Below, piece after piece: positions 44,860-56,772 of a stretch of 64,000 nucleotides of DNA. Source of the stretch: Bugula neritina. Lineage: Eukaryota; Bryozoa; Gymnolaemata; Cheilostomatida; Bugulidae. Position 1 is the first letter of the stretch; each line of letters opens with the position of its first letter. The position numbers and the translations under genes were made by a program. The stretch is from assembly GCA_964035545.1 (NCBI GenBank), contig OZ037769.1, forward strand, positions 10,733,133 through 10,797,132. Reading direction: 5' to 3'. The notes below the pieces were generated by a model. That model was not told the DNA's origin, made no database searches, and saw only the letters and a program-made list of their open reading frames with translations.

Positions 44860-47800
44860 CTAACTGAAATACTCTCTGGATGGCATCTCTATATATCCCT
44901 TAACAAGAAGGTTCTTCCACATGTGCACCACACCTCGGTTTGGTCGGCTGCGCTTCACCAACTCTCTCAAGTCATTCTGGTCAACTTCTGTTTTTGGTAG
45001 CTTCATATAACTACAGTGACACAAGTATATCATATATTACATGTAATATAAGTATATCATAGATACATGTAATATAAGTACATCATATATTACATGTAAT
45101 ATAAGTATATCATATATACATGTAATATAAGTATATCATAGATACATGTAATATAAGTATATCATATATTACATGTAATATAAGTATATCATATATACAT
45201 GTAATATAAGTATATAATATATACATGTAATACAAGTATATCATATATACATGTAATATAAGTATATCATATATACATGTAATATAAGTACATAATATAT
45301 ACACATGATACAACTACATATAGTGCATACACATGATACAACTACATATAATATATACACATAATACAACTACATATAGTGTATACATATGATACAGGTA
45401 CAGTGCTCTCTCTGTAGCTCACGAATCCATTTCCCATGAAATTTCATAAGTCATGAGAAGACTTTGCACCCCTGTTTTGTAGGTTACATATAGGGACAAA
45501 ATGGCCGAATAGAACAAATCTGTGAGCTAAATCTGGTATTCTACTATTTCATGAATTGAGGTTGCAGGACCCGCAGCATATATCTACACGCACACACGCG
45601 CGAGCGCACGCACACGCACACACATATATAGGCTTTGAATAGGCTAATGTCAACATAGAAAAAAGAAAGAACACAACCGCACGTCTTTGTACTCTACATA
45701 TACATACTATATATACATACTATATACACATACAATATATACAAACTATGCATGTACTACTAACTACATAAACGCACTACATAATCAAGATAAAATTACC
45801 ATTTAAAACTACAACATGTTTCACTCTAACCTGCTCATCAGCTCTCTCACATTCTTAGCAAACAACTCTGGATTTTCTTTCTCTTCGTCTGACGGATGGT
45901 AAACCTGATGGAATTCTACCTCAAAGCATGTGAGAGGAGTACATAGTAGAAGGGTGGCCAGAGCAATTCTACAAGAGAATAGAGTTATGGACATCAAAGA
46001 GTAGCAGCATATATGTATAATAACAGAGTTATGAGTTAACTATGTAGATTGTAGATGATTATGGGTAAACCAGATGATATACACAACACTTACAGCCCTG
46101 GCCCTGTGTTCACCCAAGTCTGCAAATCAGTTCTGTTATATTTGATAGTCATGAGCTGCACAGAGACACCAGGGAGAAAGGCTCCTGCAGGATACACACC
46201 ATAATGCATAGAGCACAATACATATATCGTAATACATATTACATATATCTTAATACACATTACATATATCGTATTACATATATAATATTAGATATATCTT
46301 AAATCTTAATACATATATCTTGATATATGTATATCGTATTACATATACATATACTGCTGTATAAATACACTGCACTACATAGACTGGAATATATACACTG
46401 TAATGCATAGACAGAAATATATACTATTAAATACAGTATATACAGACACTAGCCTACTGCAAGGTATCGGTATTGGGTAAAAATATCTTTATTCTATGAC
46501 TGATAAGCAAAGCGATATACACATAACATACATATAGAGACACACTCAATGTTCATCACTCATTAGACACAAACATAATATATTATAATATATAACTAAG
46601 TATACAAGTTTGTATACCTGGGTTCTTACCTAGCTTGTATGGCAGAAGAGAGGTACTTGCGGAGCACACCCCCTCAGGAAACACAAGGAGCTGAGGCCAG
46701 GCTCCTTTAGCTTCCGCTCTTCTACGTATCTTTTGAGCTGTTTTACTTCGGGAGTGTGGGTCTGTCCTATCCACGAATATTGATTGATTTACACGAAAAA
46801 GAGCTGAAAATAACAAGCTTGGAGGTGAAAGGAAGGCAGTAGAAACAGCACAGAGCAGTGCCTAATAACTCTGTACCATTACGTTAGTGCTAAGTACTAT
46901 AAACTGTTGGCAAGTACAACTAACTCTTACAATATGAAACATATTTGCAGTTTTTAGCACAACTGAGTGAAAAATAGTCTTCGACAAAGTATACTAAGTA
47001 AAGCAGGGAGCTAATTCTACACAACTAAAAGCAGCTTCCAGTCTCGTATTTTATTTGATTACACAGAGAGGCTGAAATCTATATTTCTGCTTGCTGCAGA
47101 CAGTGTGGATAGGACAGAGTATGGTACACGGGCCACACGACTAGAAGAATGGTCTGTGTGTAAAAGCATCTTCACTATCTTTCTTACTACCAGTTTAGCA
47201 ATCAACTGGCTACACATTAAAACAAATTGAGGAAAACTCATATAAAAATCAGAGTTGAAAGTGAACTTACTTGCTATGAAGGGTAGCTTGCTATTTTCTG
47301 CTACAGACACAGTGCCAGGGAAGCCGCACAGAGCCCCGGCCAACGTGTCAACAAATGAGGAGTGAGGTCCTAAGACTATGAGTGGAGCCTCAGCGCTGGA
47401 AGCTTGCGTTCCCTTTGTCTTCTGTGACATCACTCCCATGGAGAACCAGGCACACCGCACAAAGAACACCGTAATGTCCTTGAGAAATCTGAAACATGAC
47501 CATGACCACCTGTCACATGACCACCTGTCACATGACCACCTGTCACATGACCACCTGTCACATGACCACCTGTCACATGACCACCTGTCACATGACCACC
47601 TGTCACTACATCTAATAATGACTTAGCTGAAGCCATAAGAAGCTATAATATATTGATAAAATGAACAGTTATTATGAAAACAACAGTAAACTATGACAAA
47701 ATGTTGCACTTTTTAATAAAAAAGAACAAAATACCACTGTTTTTGTAATTTGATGGTTCTACTTCTGATTTGATAATTAAATCAATTTGCTAGATTTGGA

Positions 47801-50800
47801 GACATATAGAACTCATACACTAGTTTCATTAACAATATTGAATAAAGACTTGAAAACATTTAGAAATCATAAATAGAAAATTATAAAAAACAAGTAGGCC
47901 TACAGTGCTCCCTCTGTATCTCACGGATCCCTTTCTCATGAAATGCCATAGGTCATGAGAAGGGCTTGGACCCCATTTTGTGACTTATGTATGTATGTAT
48001 AGAGACAAAATGGCCAAATTTAATGGATTGGTGAGTTAAATCTGGTATTCTACTATGTCACGAGTTGAGGTTTCTGGGCCGCATCTCACTTAGAGACAAG
48101 GTAGCACTTGTAGAGTTATCTCCCTTTGAACTGAAGATCTACATAATTTTAATTTTCAATCCATTTGTATGCCTTTTACAGTGCATAATAATACATTAAA
48201 AAGTGCTAAAAATACTTTGAAAAGTTTTCTCGTAATTTATTTTTTATTTGATGAGTTATGTTAAAACGATCAATAATAATATACAAAATATAATAACTTC
48301 ATTCATTTTACTTATTTTTCAAACTTATTTCTATTAAATATAATCATTTTAATTTAGAATTATTGTTACCCTTCTTCAGTCAAACTCGTGCAAGTTTATA
48401 GTCGCCATCCCTATGTGAGAATCCTTGATGGAAAGGGTTTTTGTTAAATTAGGCTAACGACTTATTCAGATGGGGCACAGGAACAATTATGACTGGATGT
48501 TCTTCCTAACATGAACAATAAGCCTTTACTGGGGATTGAACCCACGATTTCATGTTTACTAAGCCAAACGCTCTAACCCCTAGACCACAGCTGCTCACCC
48601 TTCTTCAGTCAAACATTTAAGTTATATTTGTTTCTGTATTTGGTTTATAGAAAATAAATTAAAGCTCTGACAGTCAAAACTATGATTGGAAAAAATACAG
48701 AATAATTCAAATATATAAAACAGTTCTTCTGTAAATTTAATTAACAGCAGTATAAGTTAATTGCTACAGATTTAGTTGTTTTCAACGCAAGAAGACCTAA
48801 CAAGTGAATACACAACTAAAATTACATGTTCTAAAGACACTTGAAATCTATAATAGTAATCATTGTATCTGTGAAGACTTTTGAGACATAACAGCTGCAA
48901 GTTTATTTATTGTGTTGGTGTAAACAAAGCCCCTCCCCCTGTAGTAACAAGCTTCAGCATGTGTCCTAGAATAGTTCATACATGCCACAAGTCTAGTTGG
49001 GCTGCACTCTAGTGTAGAGCATTGCTACTATATGAGATGACTCATTTCTTAGAGTAAACTAATGACCGACGAAATGTAGCAAATACTTTTTAAGTAGTCA
49101 TATTAAGCCACATCCATCACCCTAAAGTCAAATACAATAATAAATCACTGAAAGCTGGAATGTGACCACCGAGATCCCACCCACATGTAACTATATCTAT
49201 TAGGAGCAGCTGTAAATACTACTTGGAAGTGAGAAAGCAGTATAGGGGCCTTTCTCCTTACAACACAATGACTCAACTTTTATAGAAAACTTCTTACACA
49301 ATACACGACTGTTAGAGATAACTAGATGTAGCAACCAGATATCATCAGAATTTACTAGAGATTGTTCAAAACCCAGCAGCAGATATTTCATAATGCTGCC
49401 GTCTACTTTAATATTAGAGTAAGGACCACTTACAGTCTCCAGGGAGTGAAAGGCTGGTCGGGTTCCAAAGGCAGCCCAATCACGGCTATTCTGGCAGGAA
49501 TCCAGGCTAGAAATACTGAGGTAAGAAAGAGTAGCAACTTTATGGGTGCTAGAGTGAAAGCCATGATACACCACTACAAGTACACACAGAGCGTGACAAC
49601 TCCTAGTCTAAGTGGTGATATTATGTGAGAAGGTAACTCCAGTAGCTCGTCACGTTTCAGACAAAACAAATTGTTATTGTTACAGGAGTTAAAAGCATAC
49701 AGCAGACAAAATTGCCACAATAAAAAAGTAGCAATGAAACCAGATCTACATGTAAAGTACTTCACACAAAATATATTTGCAGTTATAAGTATAGTGTACA
49801 TAAAAGTTAATCTTATCAAAAATATAGCATACTGACACTAAACCTAAAGCAAGATGATAATTGATAGCAAGAATAGTATTCCTGTATTACAATATTATTA
49901 TTAGTTTTAAATTCTGATTGACTGAGCAGCTTAGGGACTACACAAGTTCTTATGAGAAATGCTGTAAACATCCATATTTTTCTATAGGATATGCACATTT
50001 TGCTAGTGAAAATAATATGCTAGAAACTTTACTGCTCAGACGTGTTGGTCAGTTTTGTACAACTCTTAGAGCTTGTATTGCTAGAAATATCCTGATGTGG
50101 ACGAAGGTTTATAGTAATGTATATTGTAAAAAATTCCAGTAACTCAGATAACAAGATTATGGTATACTGCGAGACTACATTTACAAAGTTCATCAAATTT
50201 CAAAACATTGCTCCGTAAACATATACTATATGTATACTGAATAAAAATGCCTGTCATAATTGATGAACTATTCAGTAAATGTGGTAGATCAAAAGAGGAG
50301 GAAACCAGGTCATGTTCTAATTTGAGACAAGCAAGTTATGCTGCAATAAATACTTCTTACTAAGTCTCTATTGATCAGACAAACAACCCCTATTTACTGT
50401 TTTCATTATAGCATTCCCATAGTTCCTTGCAGGACACTATACATGGGGGTGTACATCACCCAGTGACCATCACTTGCCAAAAGATGTCAACACAGAATAA
50501 TTTGAATACACAAAACACATTTTTCTTTTGTATTTTCATGTAAAACTTTATTTGCAAAGTGAATATGTAAATTTCTGTCATTAGTCAAATTAAAAATCAA
50601 GTTATAGTGATTAATTATAAAGACTGCTACTCTAATAATCCCATGGATGATCTCAAATATCGTGAGCCTTGACCTTCCCAATGGCATTGTAGTATTTTGT
50701 AATTATACAGTTTGTCAGTTAGCATTTCTATAGAGGTGAAATGTGATTCTATCAGATTTAGCTCTGCTTCATATTACAGAAATTTTATGGTTCCTAATCA

Positions 50801-51517
50801 CTTAAAGTTTGGCTGCAAATTAGTTACGAATATTACTTGCACTAATCAGAACTACATATCTATTTTATTGAAGTGAAATATTTTTTCAAAAATGATAAAC
50901 TACTTTCCAAAAATATTGTAAAAAGGTTTTTTTTATCAGCTTTTTAGAGCGAGGGCCACTGAAAGGGAATATTTTATGACAAGGGCCACATTATAAACTT
51001 TAGCTGAGGCTGGGGGCCATAGCGTCAGTAGTGTTTAATTATTTCATTCCAAATTCCTATGAATCATTACACAATAAATTCCCAATAGTTACTGCTGGCT
51101 GCATGTTTTGTAGCATGTGTATAAATAAGAAATTTAATAGGTGGTTTTTCACTCTAACTCAAGCTTACTATAAAGAATAATTTTAGCTTTATGCCTTTGG
51201 GAGCCACATAAATGTAGGCTGGGGGCCACATCCGGCCCTGGGGCCGGCTGTTGGACAGCCAGCCCTGTGCTAAACAAATCTTCAGAAGCTAGTAAAAATG
51301 TCAATGTAGCAGAAAAATTACTTACAATAAGTCTTTCCGTTCTCGTAGGATACAGACGATACACAAATGGGTGGACGTTATAGTCACACTTATGTTTAAC
51401 TTTGTCACCATTCATAGCTGCTTCCCCTGTATTAGTCACGTTACCATTCCTATAGCCTTTATTTTGGCTTGCAAAGTGTCCATTACTTCCATTATTATTA
51501 TGATGTGGACCTTCCAT
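44860..51517 (-). CDS. LPCAT: Lysophosphatidylcholine acyltransferase-like protein (LPCAT/AGPAT family)
   Basis: Transfers an acyl group from acyl-CoA to a lysophospholipid at ER or lipid-droplet membranes. Seven exons on the minus strand: 51517..51326, 49573..49434, 47488..47271, 46803..46630, 46184..46094, 45968..45831, 45010..44860; 1,104 nt, 367 residues, all phases agree. Residues 1-35 are Asn/Gly-rich and polar. A hydrophobic segment covers about 67-87 (FTLAPIKLLLFLTSVFLAW). Catalytic HxxxxD is GPHSSFVD (H153, D158). The substrate loop reads FVDRTDPHSR. The third motif is FPEGVCSA at about 225, where the family has FPEGTCSN. GAFLPGVSVQ and the VYHPSDEEKENP end region are typical. LPCAT1 and LPCAT2 are over 500 residues with EF-hands; this protein stops soon after VYHPS. 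Start chosen at the first ATG after an acceptor (cttgtag/aATG), so a non-coding upstream exon is likely. Confidence 0.88.
45020..45300. repeat. tacatgtaatataagtatat tandem repeat
   Basis: Units of about 22-26 bp (tacatgtaatataagtatat plus cata) repeated about eleven times, beginning within 10 bp of the last acyltransferase exon's acceptor at 45011-45012. Tyr/Ile frames across it are artefacts. Confidence 0.9.
45401..45580 (+). mobile_element. Pogo-like MITE, right end lost
   Basis: Starts TA/cagtgctctctctgtagctc and includes gggacaaaatggcc and tggtattctacta, closely matching the copy at 47903. The right terminal repeat is missing at a following CA-rich stretch. Confidence 0.7.
47494..47606 (-). 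repeat. 15-bp minisatellite next to an acceptor
   Basis: About seven units of ccacctgtcacatga on the plus strand. On the minus strand they run to within about 6 nt of the acceptor of LPCAT exon 3 (gtttcag), occupying the place of the branch point and pyrimidine tract. Confidence 0.92.
47903..48110 (+). mobile_element. Pogo-like MITE, nearly complete
   Basis: 208 bp between TA dinucleotides at 47901-47902 and 48111-48112. The left end is cagtgctccctctgtatctc. The right end (gcatctcacttagagacaag) is a degenerate inverted copy. It lies in an LPCAT intron. Confidence 0.72.
48386..48596 (-). mobile_element. Intact tRNA-derived SINE with 18-bp target duplication
   Basis: Flanked by a perfect direct repeat acccttcttcagtcaaac at 48368-48385 and 48597-48614. 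On the minus strand the head has box A (tggtctaggggttagagc) and box B (gggttcaatcc), the body tgttaggaagaacatcc. The perfect duplication shows a recent insertion by LINE-type target-primed reverse transcription. It lies in an LPCAT intron. Confidence 0.88.
50945..51267 (-). mobile_element. hAT-like transposon remnant
   Basis: The right end, read on the minus strand, is cagggctggctgtccaacag followed by ccggcccc and cggatgtggcccccagcc, a GC-rich terminus like those of many animal hAT elements. gagggccac at about 50950 may be the other end. It is the only strongly GC-rich patch for several kb. No transposase. Confidence 0.5.
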
Positions 51518-54500
51518 TCTACAAGAGCATGAGTTGAACTAAGAAGTAGAGCTAGTTGATACATGTATATTGCACATGTTTAGATGGCTGGCTTAAATAA
51601 ATGGTCACAGAGAAATCAAGCTCTTCATAATAATAATAATAATCAAAGTTAGTTCTTTGTTTGATAACACTTCACACAAAAAACTGAAAACCATGTTATA
51701 TACTTCAAACTTGGTTACTACCAGCATCTTATTTAATGTATTTATTTTTCTTCACTGACTTCAAAAATTATCCCATCCATGGTTGTAATGGCTCGATGAT
51801 CGTTATTTTATGCTTACAACTAATTATAAGAGTAGTGAATTAACTATTTTAAATTTGAAGATTGAAATACTAGACTATTGCATACGAGCTCTAAAGAATT
51901 CACTGCTCATATAAGACAATAGTTGGGTTACTTTTTAAAGCTCCCATTTGCAGTTAGAGCTTCCTTATAACTAAAAAAATATATGAGAAAAAACAAAAAC
52001 AACGAAGCTAATAAAAACTTGTATACTAAATAGCCACAGATCAAGACTTTCAGCATCGATATATATTTTAAAATTATATATTTACATGTTGACATGCCCA
52101 TGACACACACAAGTTAATACAGAAACATTTAGATGCTAGCAGAAAGAAACAGATACGAGGGTGAGGAGGATATCTAATTTTCTGATACACTACAATTCTT
52201 ATCATAATTATAGCAGCTACCCACAAGTGAGTGTCCGGATTAAATTAAAAACCAGATAATTGAATTGTATTTTGTTATTTATCCCCCCCATGTTAGCATT
52301 TAGCTCCTTATGTTAAATACATAGTAATTTAATATTTTACATATATGATCTGCTGTGGTTAGCCGTGTAAGCTGTGGCAGATCTATGACCACATTTGCTA
52401 TAGGTGGGGCATTGAAGTTCTAAAGTTTTGAACTGAAGTGCACCAGTAGACACAGTTGGTACATATCACACAAACTATAATTCTCCGATTTTCAATGGAT
52501 GTTTGAACTTAAATAAAAACTAAGGTTTTTTAACTAATCAATCTGCAATACTGTCAGCCAGGGTGGTTCGAAAACTACCATGAAACGCATGTAAGATTAG
52601 CTAGCCTTAGAATATAACAATGTAAAACTAAATTAGTATTACTACTATAACAAGAATCAGCTGAAAGTGAAACTGAAACTAATCTGAAGTCACTGTTCAA
52701 CTTAATTCGAGTCACAACTCATAATGACATTGATAATCATAGACACAATGTACATGCTGCAGCTAAGCTTATAGCCTATAAGTATAAGTATAGCCCTAAA
52801 CTTATAGTATATTAATAATTAATATAATAATGATTACAATCAATATTATAATATTAATATACCTATACTTGGTTTTATAGTATAACATTAAGTTTAACTA
52901 CATTTATATTACATTAACCTTAGTAGTATTAGTTTAACTAAATTATTACTATTAGATTTAGTACAAAAACTAGTAGAACTTCAACTAGTACTACAAGTAC
53001 AAGTATAAGTTTGAGTTTCAGTCTGTTCACTTGAAAGTTTATAGATATTATTAACTTAAGTATTACTATTACTATTAGCATAACTAAATTTTAATAAAAA
53101 ACTAAATGTTTCCACTTTATATTAATAATTATAATATTAAATTTAATATAATTATTATTAATAAATTCATTAAAAGGCGTAAATGTAATTCATTTAAATT
53201 TTAATTACTTAATAAATCTTGATAATAATTAGGTTTTAAATTAAATTAAAACATCAATTTTAATTTATTATTTAAATTAAAATATTAGAATAACTCGATT
53301 AATAAATTAAAACAATCGTTAAGATTATTAATAATAAGTAACACTGGGACTGTAACTATTCTTACGATTATCACGATGCTAACTTAAGAGTTACTATTAT
53401 GGATATGTGACCGTTTACGTTATCAGTGAAATTGAGTGTGGTTAGCCGTTGGCGGTGCCCAAGGTCAAGGCGGAGGTAGGTTTGTTAATGCTACACTTCA
53501 AGTTAATTATGTATACATCCTGACACTGATTGTATCCTATTCAACTATTGCGTTTAAGTAGGCTGTCTCTTTAGTAATAACTAGCTTGCTACTACCAACG
53601 TGAAAATACTTTCAAATAGTCATAATCCAAGACCGATGAGTTTATTTCGATACGCTGAGAGTGAGAGTCAATCGATGGTTTGCATAAGATAGCATCAAGA
53701 TTTTCGTTCATTGGAAACGGAAAATAGCCTTTTTTGCGCTCCCGTCGCAATTGGTTTAAATCTTTTATTTGAAAATACGGAGGAAATTAGTATCCCCCAA
53801 CCTAAATTACTAATCCTCTTAACCTATATATTCCGGAGCGCAACGTTTTCATAGAAACCACACACTTATTTGCGATATGGAGTTGTGTTTTCTTGTATCC
53901 GTACACTGTCAATCATGTTTGACGTTTTTAAACGGCCCTGTACTAGTGCTGACGGGAGTGAACGAAAATAATATTATGACTCAGCTTGCGATGCTTTGAC
54001 ACATGATAATGCGTGACCAGCAAACCTCCAATTTACTACAACCGTGCTCATCAAGACTACTATTATGTTCTAAGTAAATAATTTTGTGTTCAAATTATTA
54101 AAACGGAGTTAGCTTTATTAGTGTTAAAGTAGTAAGTGTAACATATTGAGCAAAGCTGCGTTGTCTGACCTTGACCTCCAACTGTACGTAAACAAACACA
54201 AATTTTCCAGATCTCCACATCAGTTCGAGTTTCAGTTTGCCAATTAAAAATGAATTGCAATTATTATTATATTTTTATCTAATAATTTACTTGATAGGGC
54301 TAGGGAATCTAACCAAACTGAAACTATTTCATGTACTAATGAGTGCAATAACAATTTATTAGATATATTTCAAATACCATATTGATATTCACTTATTGAT
54401 ATAATTATAACTATAAGTTATTATAATATAATTATAAATAACTATAAGCATAACAATTATGAATTAAGCTACTCACTAACTCTAAGTCTAAGAGTAAGAC

Positions 54501-56772
54501 TAAGGGTAAGTACTCTGACTCAGCTAGGCCTAGTAGTAATAGTAATATTATTAGTATCACTGTAAATGTATGAGTATCACTATCAGTATCTGTAAGTGCA
54601 ACTTACTAACTAAATGTAATCAGTCAATGTGGTGAGACTGAGTAATATTATTGGTAATGTTTTGGATTTTATTTTAACAAAACTTGAACTAGTACTACTA
54701 CTAGTACTAGTAGTAGAACTAGACGTACTACTACTGCTGCTGCTGCTGCTACTGCTGCTGCTACTGCTGCTGCTACTACTGCTGCTACTACTACTACAAC
54801 AAGTCAACAGCATTAACTATAACAGTAACTAATACTAATAGTAATACTTGTACTTGTAGTCTATAATTATAAACTCACTCACTTGTACTCGTAGTTGTAG
54901 TCTATAAGTATAGAATTATTCTTAATCTTATAGTTATACTAACTTTCGAAAATATTTCATAATTGCAATGATATTGATAATCACACTGATTACGACAATT
55001 GACATTATCATCATGATGTTGATTATGATTATTTTTGTCTTATGATAATCAATGTCAATATGAATATATGATAATCTGTAGTGATATTGATTAAATGATA
55101 ATCATAAAAATTATGGTAATATCAATAATTAGAAAAAAGTTATTCATTATAACTGTAAGTGTAACATTAAGTACTTAATATTTTTCACTAGTTTTCAAAG
55201 TGAAGAATGACTAAAACTGTAACTCTTACGACTATGAGTAACCCAGGAATACTAAATGTAATGACTAAAGCTGTAAAACTAAAAGTAGAGATTAATTTCA
55301 TTAACTCTATGTTCAAACTGCTTACACAAGTTGAAATAGTATTCAACACCATGATTTATAAGTATTACTACTACAATAACTATCACTATAAGTATATCAT
55401 CATCATGTATAAAACTAACCATGGCTATAAAATTAAATATAAGTGTTAGTGTAAAACTAGCAGTCACACTGTTGTAATAAGACTGCAAGAGTTTGAGTAA
55501 ATGTAACTGCAAGAGTAACTGTAACTGTAAGTTTTATGCTTATCAACTAAGAATAATAAAAAAAGTAAAAGGTAGAGATTATGTCCAAATGTTTGCTAAT
55601 CTACAATTTATGAAACATTGGGATCAACAGCCGAGGCTGTCCTTGTTTATGAAGTTTATTCTACCAATAGAATTTATTCTACCAATTTCCATTTCTAGAG
55701 ATGATATTAATAGGGTTGCTTCTGTTTACTTACAGCAAGTTCCTGTGTGATAGCACACATAGCACCCTTTGTGAAACTGGGCCTTTTTGCAGGCTTTTCT
55801 AGTTGGAGCAGTAAAAAGAGTCAACATAAGTGATACTGAAGTAAACTAAAAGCTGTAGTGATCAGGAGGTTCTCTTCTACTCTCACAACCCGGCTACATT
55901 GCATCTAGATTCAGGTAGGTGATGGGCATAGCCATGAGGTTTGATGACTGGCTAGTAAATGACGGCTATACTTAACTCTCTGGCCGTAGCATTGAGCTCA
56001 GCTGCACCGATATGAGTGTCACTGATGTTACTGCAGCTAGTGTTGTAGCCATAGTTCTAAGCATGGCTCTACATCTAACCAGTGTCCGAATCTCATACAT
56101 ATATGAATTGGAAATTCTAAATAAAGTTATGAACATTAACAACAAGATTAAACATATTTAATTACTTATGGGTATTGTTCTGATCTGTTTATTTAATATT
56201 GATTATAGTTGTATTAGAGTAATTGATATTCATATATTAACAATAATAATTATAATAATAATTATTATTCTGTAATAATAGCATCACTTTGTAATAATGT
56301 TCACATTATTACATAGTGATGCTAGATTCTCAATAAACATTATACATGGTGATACTAGTAGACTATTGTAGTTAGAGTGATTAAATTGCAGAAGATATAT
56401 AACTGTTCACACAACAGTGAGATTTTAGTTTTAATTTGCTATAATTCTCACTCTGAGTCTTTTTCAACTCAAATAGAGTATTTCAATTTATAATTTTAAT
56501 AAATTGTGGTAAGTAGAGTCTAATGTTTTCTTGAAAGTGAAATTATTATTGATATGTGTAAAAACACTAACAGAAATATCGTTATGTAAAATATTGCCAT
56601 TTATATGTCTGCCAGTCTGCCTGTTATTAACTCAACGATGTTAGAGATTAAATTTGGCTGCTGATTATTAATATTTTGTATATTATATAATTATAATTAT
56701 AATTCACTAGATAAAGCATAAAGCAGCATAAACTGGTAACAGCAACAGTGATTTGGCAGCAGCAATCTCAGC
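51518..56772. other. Divergent intergenic region between LPCAT and Rab18
   Basis: No gene supported. Very AT-rich, with simple TAAT/TTAATA tracts (52780-53340). 53400-54250 is less AT-rich and could hold the LPCAT promoter and a non-coding first exon. A (CTG/CTA/ACT)n trinucleotide tract lies at about 54690-54797. A small inverted repeat gcatcact/agtgatgc is at 56281-56331. Confidence 0.5.
54690..54797. repeat. Trinucleotide (ctg/cta/act)n microsatellite
   Basis: Gives poly-Leu on one strand and poly-Ser on the other. No splice signals or conserved flanks, so not treated as coding. Confidence 0.93.

Noticed and set aside
47378-47636. HDHLS (plus) and VTGGH (minus) repeat frames
   Set aside because: Both cross the real LPCAT exon and the intronic 15-bp repeat in the wrong frame or across its splice site.
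54610-54832. Poly-Ser (minus) and poly-Leu (plus) frames
   Set aside because: Trinucleotide microsatellite with no splice or homology support.
55493-55750. 85-codon frame starting MSKCNCKSNC
   Set aside because: Low-complexity start, no splice context, no family resemblance; treated as chance in the AT-rich interval.
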